A DNA stretch of 64,000 bases, from NCBI RefSeq assembly GCF_036373705.1, contig NC_089851.1, positions 58,573,350-58,637,349 on the forward strand. Reading direction: 5' to 3'. The notes beneath the pieces are model-generated. The model was not told where the DNA came from, did no database searches, and worked only from the letters and a program-made list of their open reading frames with translations. Below are positions 27,101 through 42,100 of the stretch, piece after piece (the stretch's first letter is position 1; each line of letters begins with the position of its first letter). A program made the translations under genes and the position numbers. Source of the stretch: Amia ocellicauda (lineage: Eukaryota > Chordata > Actinopteri > Amiiformes > Amiidae).

Positions 27101-30100
27101 ATAGATAGATAGATGGATGGATGGACGGCAAGGCAAGCATCTGATTGACAGTGGTCCGTGATCTGCTGTTATGCTACTATGCTACTGACCATTGGGGGAG
27201 CGATAGCAAGCAAGAGAGTTAGATATCAAGAGTCATAGATAGATAGATAGATAGATGGATGGATGGACGGCAAGGCAAGCATCTGGTTGACAGTGGTCCG
27301 TGATCTGCTGTTATGCTACTATGCTACTGACCATTGGGGGAGCGATAGCAAGTAAGAGAGTTAGATATCGAGAGTCATTGATAGATAGATAGATAGATGG
27401 ATGGATGGATGGATGGACGGCAAGGCAAGCATCTGATTGACAGTGGTCCGTGATCTGCTGTTATGCTACAATGCTACTGACCATTGGGGGAGCGATAGCA
27501 AGCAAGAGAGTTAGATATCGAGAGTCATAGATAGTTAGATAGATAGATGGATGGATGGATGGACGGCAAGGCAAGCATCTGATTGACAGTGGTCCGTGAT
27601 CTGCTGTTATGCTACTATGCTACTGACCATTGGGGGGGCGATAGCAAGCAAGAGAGTTAGATATCAAGAGTCATAGATAGATAGATAGATAGATGGATGG
27701 ATGGACGGCAAGGCAAGCATCTGATTGACAGTGGTCCGTGATCTGCTGTTATGCTACTATGCTACTGACCATTGGGGGAGCGATAGCAAGCAAGAGAGTT
27801 AGATATCGAGAGTCATTGATAGATAGATAGATAGATGGATGGATGGATGGACGGCAAGGCAAGCATCTGAGTGACAGTGGTCCGTGATCTGCTGTTATGC
27901 TACTATGCTACTGACCATTGGGGGAGCGATAGCAAGCAAGAGAGTTAGATATCAAGAGTCATAGATAGATAGATAGATAGATGGATGGATGGACGGCAAG
28001 GCAAGCATCTGATTGACAGTGGTCCGTGATCTGCTGTTATGCTACTATGCTACTGACCATTGGGGGAGCGATAGCAAGTAAGAGAGTTAGATATCGAGAG
28101 TCATTGATAGATAGCTAGATAGATGGATGGATGGATGGATGGACGGCAAGGCAAGCATCTGATTGACAGTGGTCCGTGATCTGCTGTTATGCTACAATGC
28201 TACTGACCATTGGGGGAGCGATAGCAAGCAAGTGAGTTAGATATCAAGAGTCATAGATAGATAGATAGATAGATGGATGGATGGACGGCAAGGCAAGCAT
28301 CTGATTGACAGTGGTCCGTGATCTGCTGTTATGCTACTATGCTACTGACCATTGGGGGAGCGATAGCAAGCAAGAGAGTTAGATATCGAGAGTCATTGAT
28401 AGATAGATAGATAGATGGATGGATGGATGGACGGCAAGGCAAGCATCTGATTGACAGTGGTCCGTGATCTGCTGTTATGCTACTATGCTACTGACCATTG
28501 GGGGAGTGATAGCAAGCAAGAGAGTTAGATATCGAGAGTCATAGATAGATAGATAGATAGATGGATGGATGGACGGCAAGGCAAGCATCTGATTGACAGT
28601 GGTCCGTGATCTGCTGTTATGCTACTATGCTACTGACCATTGGGGGAGCGATAGCAAGCAAGAGAGTTAGATATCGAGAGTCATAGATAGATAGATAGAT
28701 AGATAGATGGATGGATGGACGGCAAGGCAAGCATCTGATTGACAGTGGTCCGTGATCTGCTGTTATGCTACTATGCTACTGACCATTGGGGGAGCGATAG
28801 CAAGCAAGAGAGTTAGATATCGAGAGTCATTGATAGATAGATAGATAGATGGATGGATGGATGGACGGCAAGGCAAGCATCTGAGTGACAGTGGTCCGTG
28901 ATCTGCTGTTATGCTACTATGCTACTGACCATTGGGGGAGCGATAGCAAGCAAGAGAGTTAGATATCAAGAGTCATAGATAGATAGATAGATAGATGGAT
29001 GGATGGACGGCAAGGCAAGCATCTGATTGACAGTGGTCCGTGATCTGCTGTTATGCTACTATGCTACTGACCATTGGGGGAGCGATAGCAAGTAAGAGAG
29101 TTAGATATCGAGAGTCATTGATAGATAGATAGATAGATGGATGGATGGATGGATGGACGGCAAGGCAAGCATCTGATTGACAGTGGTCCGTGATCTGCTG
29201 TTATGCTACAATGCTACTGACCATTGGGGGAGCGATAGCAAGCAAGTGAGTTAGATATCAAGAGTCATAGATAGATAGATAGATAGATGGATGGATGGAC
29301 GGCAAGGCAAGCATCTGATTGACAGTGGTCCGTGATCTGCTGTTATGCTACTATGCTACTGACCATTGGGGGAGCGATAGCAAGTAAGAGAGTTAGATAT
29401 CGAGAGTCATTGATAGATAGATAGATAGATGGATGGATGGATGGATGGACGGCAAGGCAAGCATCTGATTGACAGTGGTCCGTGATCTGCTGTTATGCTA
29501 CAATGCTACTGACCATTGGGGGAGCGATAGCAAGCAAGTGAGTTAGATATCAAGAGTCATAGATAGATAGATAGATAGATGGATGGATGGACAGCAAGGC
29601 AAGCATCTGATTGACAGTGGTCCGTGATCTGCTGTTATGCTACTATGCTACTGACCATTGGGGGAGCGATAGCAAGCAAGAGAGTTAGATATCGAGAGTC
29701 ATTGATAGATAGATAGATGGATGGATGGATGGACGGCAAGGCAAGCATCTGATTGACAGTGGTCCGTGATCTGCTGTTATGCTACTATGCTACTGACCAT
29801 TGGGGGAGTGATAGCAAGCAAGAGAGTTAGATATCGAGAGTCATAGATAGATAGATAGATAGATGGATGGATGGACGGCAAGGCAAGCATCTGATTGACA
29901 GTGGTCCGTGATCTGCTGTTATGCTACTATGCTACTGACCATTGGGGGAGCGATAGCAAGCAAGAGAGTTAGATATCGAGAGTCATAGATAGATAGATAG
30001 ATAGATAGATGGATGGATGGACGGCAAGGCAAGCATCTGATTGACAGTGGTCCGTGATCTGCTGTTATGCTACTATGCTACTGACCATTGGGGGGGCGAT

Positions 30101-33100
30101 AGCAAGCAAGAGAGTTAGATATCAAGAGTCATAGATAGATAGATAGATAGATGGATGGATGGACGGCAAGGCAAGCATCTGATTGACAGTGGTCCGTGAT
30201 CTGCTGTTATGCTACTATGCTACTGACCATTGGGGGAGCGATAGCAAGCAAGAGAGTTAGATATCGAGAGTCATTGATAGATAGATAGATAGATGGATGG
30301 ATGGATGGACGGCAAGGCAAGCATCTGAGTGACAGTGGTCCGTGATCTGCTGTTATGCTACTATGCTACTGACCATTGGGGGAGCGATAGCAAGCAAGAG
30401 AGTTAGATATCAAGAGTCATAGATAGATAGATAGATAGATGGATGGATGGACGGCAAGGCAAGCATCTGATTGACAGTGGTCCGTGATCTGCTGTTATGC
30501 TACTATGCTACTGACCATTGGGGGAGCGATAGCAAGCAAGAGAGTTAGATATCGAGAGTCATTGATAGATAGATAGATAGATGGATGGATGGATGGACGG
30601 CAAGGCAAGCATCTGATTGACAGTGGTCCGTGATCTGCTGTTATGCTACTATGCTACTGACCATTGGGGGAGTGATAGCAAGCAAGAGAGTTAGATATCG
30701 AGAGTCATAGATAGATAGATAGATAGATGGATGGATGGACGGCAAGGCAAGCATCTGATTGACAGTGGTCCGTGATCTGCTGTTATGCTACTATGCTACT
30801 GACCATTGGGGGAGCGATAGCAAGTAAGAGAGTTAGATATCGAGAGTCATTGATAGATAGATAGATAGATGGATGGATGGATGGACGGCAAGGCAAGCAT
30901 CTGATTGACAGTGGTCCGTGATCTGCTGTTATGCTACTATGCTACTGACCATTGGGGGAGCGATAGCAAGTAAGAGAGTTAGATATCGAGAGTCATTGAT
31001 GGATAGATAGATAGATGGATGGATGGATGGATGGACGGCAAGGCAAGCATCTGATTGACAGTGGTCCGTGATCTGCTGTTATGCTACAATGCTACTGACC
31101 ATTGGGGGATCGATAGCAAGCAAGAGAGTTAGATATCAAGAGTCATAGATAGATAGATAGATAGATGGATGGATGGACGGCAAGGCAAGCATCTGATTGA
31201 CAGTGGTCCGTGATCTGCTGTTATGCTACTATGCTACTGACCATTGGGGGAGCGATAGCAAGCAAGAGAGTTAGATATCGAGAGTCATTGATAGATAGAT
31301 AGATAGATGGATGGATGGATGGACGGCAAGGCAAGCATCTGAGTGACAGTGGTCCGTGATCTGCTGTTATGCTACTATGCTACTGACCATTGGGGGAGCG
31401 ATAGCAAGCAAGAGAGTTAGATATCAAGAGTCATAGATAGATAGATAGATAGATGGATGGATGGACGGCAAGGCAAGCATCTGATTGACAGTGGTCTGTG
31501 ATCTGCTGTTATGCTACTATGCTACTGACCATTGGGGGAGCGATAGCAAGTAAGAGAGTTAGATATCGAGAGTCATTGATAGATAGATAGATAGATGGAT
31601 GGATGGATGGACGGCAAGGCAAGCATCTGAGTGACAGTGGTCCGTGATCTGCTGTTATGCTACTATGCTACTGACCATTGGGGGAGCGATAGCAAGCAAG
31701 AGAGTTAGATATCAAGAGTCATAGATAGATAGATAGATAGATGGATGGATGGACGGCAAGGCAAGCATCTGATTGACAGTGGTCCGTGATCTGCTGTTAT
31801 GCTACTATGCTACTGACCATTGGGGGAGCGATAGCAAGTAAGAGAGTTAGATATCGAGAGTCATTGATAGATAGATAGATAGATGGATGGATGGATGGAT
31901 GGACGGCAAGGCAAGCATCTGATTGACAGTGGTCCGTGATCTGCTGTTATGCTACAATGCTACTGACCATTGGGGGAGCGATAGCAAGCAAGTGAGTTAG
32001 ATATCAAGAGTCATAGATAGATAGATAGATAGATGGATGGATGGACGGCAAGGCAAGCATCTGATTGACAGTGGTCCGTGATCTGCTGTTATGCTACTAT
32101 GCTACTGACCATTGGGGGAGCGATAGCAAGTAAGAGAGTTAGATATCGAGAGTCATTGATAGATAGATAGATAGATAGATGGATGGATGGATGGACGGCA
32201 AGGCAAGCATCTGATTGACAGTGGTCCGTGATCTGCTGTTATGCTACTATGCTACTGACCATTGGGGGAGTGATAGCAAGCAAGAGAGTTAGATATCGAG
32301 AGTCATAGATAGATAGATAGATAGATGGATGGATGGACGGCAAGGCAAGCATCTGATTGACAGTGGTCCGTGATCTGCTGTTATGCTACTATGCTACTGA
32401 CCATTGGGGGAGCGATAGCAAGCAAGAGAGTTAGATATCGAGAGTCATAGATAGATAGATAGATAGATAGATGGATGGATGGACGGCAAGGCAAGCATCT
32501 GATTGACAGTGGTCCGTGATCTGCTGTTATGCTACTATGCTACTGACCATTGGGGGGGCGATAGCAAGCAAGAGAGTTAGATATCAAGAGTCATAGATAG
32601 ATAGATAGATAGATGGATGGATGGACGGCAAGGCAAGCATCTGATTGACAGTGGTCCGTGATCTGCTGTTATGCTACTATGCTACTGACCATTGGGGGAG
32701 CGATAGCAAGCAAGAGAGTTAGATATCGAGAGTCATTGATAGATAGATAGATAGATGGATGGATGGATGGACGGCAAGGCAAGCATCTGAGTGACAGTGG
32801 TCCGTGATCTGCTGTTATGCTACTATGCTACTGACCATTGGGGGAGCGATAGCAAGCAAGAGAGTTAGATATCAAGAGTCATAGATAGATAGATAGATAG
32901 ATGGATGGATGGACGGCAAGGCAAGCATCTGATTGACAGTGGTCCGTGATCTGCTGTTATGCTACTATGCTACTGACCATTGGGGGAGCGATAGCAAGTA
33001 AGAGAGTTAGATATCGAGAGTCATTGATGGATAGATAGATAGATGGATGGATGGATGGATGGACGGCAAGGCAAGCATCTGATTGACAGTGGTCCGTGAT

Positions 33101-36100
33101 CTGCTGTTATGCTACAATGCTACTGACCATTGGGGGAGCGATAACAAGCAAGTGAGTTAGATATCAAGAGTCATAGATAGATAGATAGATAGATGGATGG
33201 ATGGACGGCAAGGCAAGCATCTGATTGACAGTGGTCCGTGATCTGCTGTTATGCTACTATGCTACTGACCATTGGGGGAGCGATAGCAAGCAAGAGAGTT
33301 AGATATCAAGAGTCATAGATAGATAGATAGATAGATGGATGGATGGACGGCAAGGCAAGCATCTGATTGACAGTGGTCCGTGATCTGCTGTTATGCTACT
33401 ATGCTACTGACCATTGGGGGAGCGATAGCAAGTAAGAGAGTTAGATATCGAGAGTCATTGATAGATAGATAGATAGATGGATGGATGGATGGATGGACGG
33501 CAAGGCAAGCATCTGATTGACAGTGGTCCGTGATCTGCTGTTATGCTACAATGCTACTGACCATTGGGGGAGCGATAGCAAGCAAGTGAGTTAGATATCA
33601 AGAGTCATAGATAGATAGATAGATAGATGGATGGATGGACGGCAAGGCAAGCATCTGATTGACAGTGGTCCGTGATCTGCTGTTATGCTACTATGCTACT
33701 GACCATTGGGGGAGCGATAGCAAGCAAGAGAGTTAGATATCGAGAGTCATTGATAGATAGATAGATAGATGGATGGATGGATGGACGGCAAGGCAAGCAT
33801 CTGATTGACAGTGGTCCGTGATCTGCTGTTATGCTACTATGCTACTGACCATTGGGGGAGTGATAGCAAGCAAGAGAGTTAGATATCGAGAGTCATAGAT
33901 AGATAGATAGATAGATGGATGGATGGACGGCAAGGCAAGCATCTGATTGACAGTGGTCCGTGATCTGCTGTTATGCTACTATGCTACTGACCATTGGGGG
34001 AGCGATAGCAAGCAAGAGAGTTAGATATCGAGAGTCATAGATAGATAGATAGATAGATAGATGGATGGATGGACGGCAAGGCAAGCATCTGATTGACAGT
34101 GGTCCGTGATCTGCTGTTATGCTACTATGCTACTGACCATTGGGGGGGCGATAGCAAGCAAGAGAGTTAGATATCAAGAGTCATAGATAGATAGATAGAT
34201 AGATGGATGGATGGACGGCAAGGCAAGCATCTGATTGACAGTGGTCCGTGATCTGCTGTTATGCTACTATGCTACTGACCATTGGGGGAGCGATAGCAAG
34301 CAAGAGAGTTAGATATCGAGAGTCATTGATAGATAGATAGATAGATGGATGGATGGATGGACGGCAAGGCAAGCATCTGAGTGACAGTGGTCCGTGATCT
34401 GCTGTTATGCTACTATGCTACTGACCATTGGGGGAGCGATAGCAAGCAAGAGAGTTAGATATCAAGAGTCATAGATAGATAGATAGATAGATGGATGGAT
34501 GGACGGCAAGGCAAGCATCTGATTGACAGTGGTCCGTGATCTGCTGTTATGCTACTATGCTGCTGACCATTGGGGGAGCGATAGCAAGTAAGAGAGTTAG
34601 ATATCGAGAGTCATTGATGGATAGATAGATAGATGGATGGATGGATGGATGGACGGCAAGGCAAGCATCTGATTGACAGTGGTCCGTGATCTGCTGTTAT
34701 GCTACAATGCTACTGACCATTGGGGGATCGATAGCAAGCAAGAGAGTTAGATATCAAGAGTCATAGATAGATAGATAGATAGATGGATGGATGGATGGAC
34801 GGCAAGGCAAGCATCTGAGTGACAGTGGTCCGTGATCTGCTGTTATGCTACTATGCTACTGACCATTGGGGGAGCGATAGCAAGCAAGAGAGTTAGATAT
34901 CAAGAGTCATAGATAGATAGATAGATAGATGGATGGATGGACGGCAAGGCAAGCATCTGATTGACAGTGGTCCGTGATCTGCTGTTATGCTACTATGCTA
35001 CTGACCATTGGGGGAGCGATAGCAAGTAAGAGAGTTAGATATCGAGAGTCATTGATGGATAGATAGATAGATGGATGGATGGATGGATGGACGGCAAGGC
35101 AAGCATCTGATTGACAGTGGTCCGTGATCTGCTGTTATGCTACAATGCTACTGACCATTGGGGGAGCGATAGCAAGCAAGTGAGTTAGATATCAAGAGTC
35201 ATAGATAGATAGATAGATAGATGGATGGATGGACGGCAAGGCAAGCATCTGATTGACAGTGGTCCGTGATCTGCTGTTATGCTACTATGCTACTGACCAT
35301 TGGGGGAGCGATAGCAAGTAAGAGAGTTAGATATCGAGAGTCATTGATAGATAGATAGATAGATGGATGGATGGATGGATGGACGGCAAGGCAAGCATCT
35401 GATTGACAGTGGTCCGTGATCTGCTGTTATGCTACAATGCTACTGACCATTGGGGGAGCGATAGCAAGCAAGTGAGTTAGATATCAAGAGTCATAGATAG
35501 ATAGATAGATAGATGGATGGATGGACGGCAAGGCAAGCATCTGATTGACAGTGGTCCGTGATCTGCTGTTATGCTACTATGCTACTGACCATTGGGGGAG
35601 CGATAGCAAGCAAGAGAGTTAGATATCGAGAGTCATTGATAGATAGATAGATAGATGGATGGATGGATGGACGGCAAGGCAAGCATCTGATTGACAGTGG
35701 TCCGTGATCTGCTGTTATGCTACTATGCTACTGACCATTGGGGGAGTGATAGCAAGCAAGAGAGTTAGATATCGAGAGTCATAGATAGATAGATAGATAG
35801 ATGGATGGATGGACGGCAAGGCAAGCATCTGATTGACAGTGGTCCGTGATCTGCTGTTATGCTACTATGCTACTGACCATTGGGGGAGCGATAGCAAGCA
35901 AGAGAGTTAGATATCGAGAGTCATAGATAGATAGATAGATAGATAGATGGATGGATGGACGGCAAGGCAAGCATCTGATTGACAGTGGTCCGTGATCTGC
36001 TGTTATGCTACTATGCTACTGACCATTGGGGGGGCGATAGCAAGCAAGAGAGTTAGATATCAAGAGTCATAGATAGATAGATAGATAGATGGATGGATGG

Positions 36101-39100
36101 ACGGCAAGGCAAGCATCTGATTGACAGTGGTCCGTGATCTGCTGTTATGCTACTATGCTACTGACCATTGGGGGAGCGATAGCAAGCAAGAGAGTTAGAT
36201 ATCGAGAGTCATTGATAGATAGATAGATAGATGGATGGATGGATGGACGGCAAGGCAAGCATCTGAGTGACAGTGGTCCGTGATCTGCTGTTATGCTACT
36301 ATGCTACTGACCATTGGGGGAGCGATAGCAAGCAAGAGAGTTAGATATCAAGAGTCATAGATAGATAGATAGATAGATGGATGGATGGACGGCAAGGCAA
36401 GCATCTGATTGACAGTGGTCCGTGATCTGCTGTTATGCTACTATGCTACTGACCATTGGGGGAGCGATAGCAAGTAAGAGAGTTAGATATCGAGAGTCAT
36501 TGATGGATAGATAGATAGATGGATGGATGGATGGATGGACGGCAAGGCAAGCATCTGATTGACAGTGGTCCGTGATCTGCTGTTATGCTACAATGCTACT
36601 GACCATTGGGGGAGCGATAGCAAGCAAGTGAGTTAGATATCAAGAGTCATAGATAGATAGATAGATAGATGGATGGATGGACGGCAAGGCAAGCATCTGA
36701 TTGACAGTGGTCCGTGATCTGCTGTTATGCTACTATGCTACTGACCATTGGGGTAGCGATAGCAAGCAAGAGAGTTAGATATCGAGAGTCATTGATAGAT
36801 AGATAGATAGATGGATGGATGGATGGACGGCAAGGCAAGCATCTGATTGACAGTGGTCCGTGATCTGCTGTTATGCTACTATGCTACTGACCATTGGGGG
36901 AGTGATAGCAAGCAAGAGAGTTAGATATCGAGAGTCATAGATAGATAGATAGATAGATGGATGGATGGACGGCAAGGCAAGCATCTGATTGACAGTGGTC
37001 CGTGATCTGCTGTTATGCTACTATGCTACTGACCATTGGGGGGGCGATAGCAAGCAAGAGAGTTAGATATCAAGAGTCATAGATAGATAGATAGATAGAT
37101 GGATGGATGGACGGCAAGGCAAGCATCTGATTGACAGTGGTCCGTGATCTGCTGTTATGCTACTATGCTACTGACCATTGGGGGAGCGATAGCAAGCAAG
37201 AGAGTTAGATATCGAGAGTCATTGATAGATAGATAGATAGATGGATGGATGGATGGACGGCAAGGCAAGCATCTGAGTGACAGTGGTCCGTGATCTGCTG
37301 TTATGCTACTATGCTACTGACCATTGGGGGAGCGATAGCAAGCAAGAGAGTTAGATATCAAGAGTCATAGATAGATAGATAGATAGATGGATGGATGGAC
37401 GGCAAGGCAAGCATCTGATTGACAGTGGTCCGTGATCTGCTGTTATGCTACTATGCTACTGACCATTGGGGGAGCGATAGCAAGTAAGAGAGTTAGATAT
37501 CGAGAGTCATTGATGGATAGATAGATAGATGGATGGATGGATGGATGGACTGCAAGGCAAGCATCTGATTGACAGTGGTCCGTGATCTGCTGTTATGCTA
37601 CAATGCTACTGACCATTGGGGGATCGATAGCAAGCAAGAGAGTTAGATATCAAGAGTCATAGATAGATAGATAGATAGATGGATGGATGGACGGCAAGGC
37701 AAGCATCTGATTGACAGTGGTCCGTGATCTGCTGTTATGCTACTATGCTACTGACCATTGGGGGAGCGATAGCAAGCAAGAGAGTTAGATATCGAGAGTC
37801 ATTGAAAGATAGATAGATAGATGGATGGATGGATGGACGGCAAGGCAAGCATCTGATTGACAGTGGTCCGTGATCTGCTGTTATGCTACTATGCTACTGA
37901 CCATTGGGGGAGTGATAGCAAGCAAGAGAGTTAGATATCGAGAGTCATAGATAGATAGATAGATGGATGGATGGATGGACGGCAAGGCAAGCATCTGAGT
38001 GACAGTGGTCCGTGATCTGCTGTTATGCTACTATGCTACTGACCATTGGGGGAGCGATAGCAAGCAAGAGAGTTAGATATCGAGAGTCATTGAAAGATAG
38101 ATAGATAGATGGATGGATGGATGGACGGCAAGGCAAGCATCTGATTGACAGTGGTCCGTGATCTGCTGTTATGCTACTATGCTACTGACCATTGGGGGAG
38201 TGATAGCAAGCAAGAGAGTTAGATATCGAGAGTCATAGATAGATAGATAGATAGATGGATGGATGGACGGCAAGGCAAGCATCTGATTGACAGTGGTCCG
38301 TGATCTGCTGTTATGCTACTATGCTACTGACCATTGGGGGAGCGATAGCAAGCAAGAGAGTTAGATATCGAGAGTCATAGATAGATAGATAGATAGATAG
38401 ATGGATGGATGGACGGCAAGGCAAGCATCTGATTGACAGTGGTCCGTGATCTGCTGTTATGCTACTATGCTACTGACCATTGGGGGGGCGATAGCAAGCA
38501 AGAGAGTTAGATATCAAGAGTCATAGATAGATAGATAGATAGATGGATGGATGGACGGCAAGGCAAGCATCTGATTGACAGTGGTCCGTGATCTGCTGTT
38601 ATGCTACTATGCTACTGACCATTGGGGGAGCGATAGCAAGCAAGAGAGTTAGATATCGAGAGTCATTGATAGATAGATAGATAGATGGATGGATGGATGG
38701 ACGGCAAGGCAAGCATCTGAGTGACAGTGGTCCGTGATCTGCTGTTATGCTACTATGCTACTGACCATTGGGGGAGCGATAGCAAGCAAGAGAGTTAGAT
38801 ATCAAGAGTCATAGATAGATAGATAGATAGATGGATGGATGGACGGCAAGGCAAGCATCTGATTGACAGTTGTCCGTGATCTGCTGTTATGCTACTATGC
38901 TACTGACCATTGGGGGAGCGATAGCAAGTAAGAGAGTTAGATATCGAGAGTCATTGATGGATAGATAGATAGATGGATGGATGGATGGATGGACGGCAAG
39001 GCAAGCATCTGATTGACAGTGGTCCGTGATCTGCTGTTATGCTACAATGCTACTGACCATTGGGGGATCGATAGCAAGCAAGAGAGTTAGATATCAAGAG

Positions 39101-42100
39101 TCATAGATAGATAGATAGATAGATGGATGGATGGACGGCAAGGCAAGCATCTGATTGACAGTGGTCCGTGATCTGCTATTATGCTACTATGCTACTGACC
39201 ATTGGGGGAGCGATAGCAAGCAAGAGAGTTAGATATCGAGAGTCATTGATAGATAGATAGATAGATGGATGGATGGATGGACGGCAAGGCAAGCATCTGA
39301 GTGACAGTGGTCCGTGATCTGCTGTTATGCTACTATGCTACTGACCATTGGGGGAGCGATAGCAAGCAAGAGAGTTAGATATCAAGAGTCATAGATAGAT
39401 AGATAGATAGATGGATGGATGGACGGCAAGGCAAGCATCTGATTGACAGTGGTCCATGATCTGCTGTTATGCTACTATGCTACTGACCATTGGGGGAGCG
39501 ATAGCAAGCAAGAGAGTTAGATATCGAGAGTCATAGATAGATAGATAGATGGATGGATGGATGGACGGCAAGGCAAGCATCTGATTGACAGTGGTCCGTG
39601 ATCTGCTGTTATGCTACTATGCTACTGACCATTGGGGGAGTGATAGCAAGCAAGAGAGTTAGATATCGAGAGTCATAGATAGATAGATAGATAGATAGAT
39701 GGATGGATGGACGGCAAGGCAAGCATCTGATTGACAGTGGTCCGTGATCTGCTGTTATGCTACTATGCTACTGACCATTGGGGGAGCGATAGCAAGCAAG
39801 AGAGTTAGATATCGAGAGTCATAGATAGATAGATAGATAGATAGATGGATGGATGGACGGCAAGGCAAGCATCTGATTGACAGTGGTCCGTGATCTGCTG
39901 TTATGCTACTATGCTACTGACCATTGGGGGGGCGATAGCAAGCAAGAGAGTTAGATATCAAGAGTCATAGATAGATAGATAGATAGATGGATGGATGGAC
40001 GGCAAGGCAAGCATCTGATTGACAGTGGTCCGTGATCTGCTGTTATGCTACTATGCTACTGACCATTGGGGGAGCGATAGCAAGCAAGAGAGTTAGATAT
40101 CGAGAGTCATTGATAGATAGATAGATAGATGGATGGATGGATGGACGGCAAGGCAAGCATCTGAGTGACAGTGGTCCGTGATCTGCTGTTATGCTACTAT
40201 GCTACTGACCATTGGGGGAGCGATAGCAAGCAAGAGAGTTAGATATCAAGAGTCATAGATAGATAGATAGATAGATGGATGGATGGACGGCAAGGCAAGC
40301 ATCTGATTGACAGTGGTCCGTGATCTGCTGTTATGCTACTATGCTACTGACCATTGGGGGAGCGATAGCAAGTAAGAGAGTTAGATATCGAGAGTCATTG
40401 ATGGATAGATAGATAGATGGATGGATGGATGGATGGACGGCAAGGCAAGCATCTGATTGACAGTGGTCCGTGATCTGCTGTTATGCTACAATGCTACTGA
40501 CCATTGGGGGATCGATAGCAAGCAAGAGAGTTAGATATCAAGAGTCATAGATAGATAGATAGATAGATGGATGGATGGACGGCAAGGCAAGCATCTGATT
40601 GACAGTGGTCCGTGATCTGCTGTTATGCTACTATGCTACTGACCATTGGGGGAGCGATAGCAAGCAAGAGAGTTAGATATCGAGAGTCATTGATAGATAG
40701 ATAGATAGATGGATGGATGGATGGACGGCAAGGCAAGCATCTGAGTGACAGTGGTCCGTGATCTGCTGTTATGCTACTATGCTACTGACCATTGGGGGAG
40801 CGATAGCAAGCAAGAGAGTTAGATATCAAGAGTCATAGATAGATAGATAGATAGATGGATGGATGGACGGCAAGGCAAGCATCTGATTGACAGTGGTCCG
40901 TGATCTGCTGTTATGCTACTATGCTACTGACCATTGGGGGAGCGATAGCAAGCAAGAGAGTTAGATATCGAGAGTCATTGATAGATAGATAGATAGATGG
41001 ATGGATGGATGGACGGCAAGGCAAGCATCTGATTGACAGTGGTCCGTGATCTGCTGTTATGCTACTATGCTACTGACCATTGGGGGAGTGATAGCAAGCA
41101 AGAGAGTTAGATATCGAGAGTCATAGATAGATAGATAGATAGATAGATGGATGGATGGACGGCAAGGCAAGCATCTGATTGACAGTGGTCCGTGATCTGC
41201 TGTTATGCTACTATGCTACTGACCATTGGGGGAGCGATAGCAAGCAAGAGAGTTAGATATCGAGAGTCATAGATAGATAGATAGATAGATAGATGGATGG
41301 ATGGACGGCAAGGCAAGCATCTGATTGACAGTGGTCCGTGATCTGCTGTTATGCTACTATGCTACTGACCATTGGGGGGGCGATAGCAAGCAAGAGAGTT
41401 AGATATCAAGAGTCATAGATAGATAGATAGATAGATGGATGGATGGACGGCAAGGCAAGCATCTGATTGACAGTGGTCCGTGATCTGCTGTTATGCTACT
41501 ATGCTACTGACCATTGGGGGAGCGATAGCAAGCAAGAGAGTTAGATATCGAGAGTCATTGATAGATAGATAGATAGATGGATGGATGGATGGACGGCAAG
41601 GCAAGCATCTGAGTGACAGTGGTCCGTGATCTGCTGTTATGCTACTATGCTACTGACCATTGGGGGAGCGATAGCAAGCAAGAGAGTTAGATATCAAGAG
41701 TCATAGATAGATAGATAGATAGATGGATGGATGGACGGCAAGGAAAGCATCTGATTGACAGTGGTCCGTGATCTGCTGTTATGCTACTATGCTACTGACC
41801 ATTGGGGGAGCGATAGCAAGTAAGAGAGTTAGATATCGAGAGTCATTGATGGATAGATAGATAGATGGATGGATGGATGGATGGACGGCAAGGCAAGCAT
41901 CTGATTGACAGTGGTCCGTGATCTGCTGTTATGCTACAATGCTACTGACCATTGGGGGAGCGATAGCAAGCAAGTGAGTTAGATATCAAGAGTCATAGAT
42001 AGATAGATAGATAGATGGATGGATGGACGGCAAGGCAAGCATCTGATTGACAGTGGTCCGTGATCTGCTGTTATGCTACTATGCTACTGACCATTGGGGG

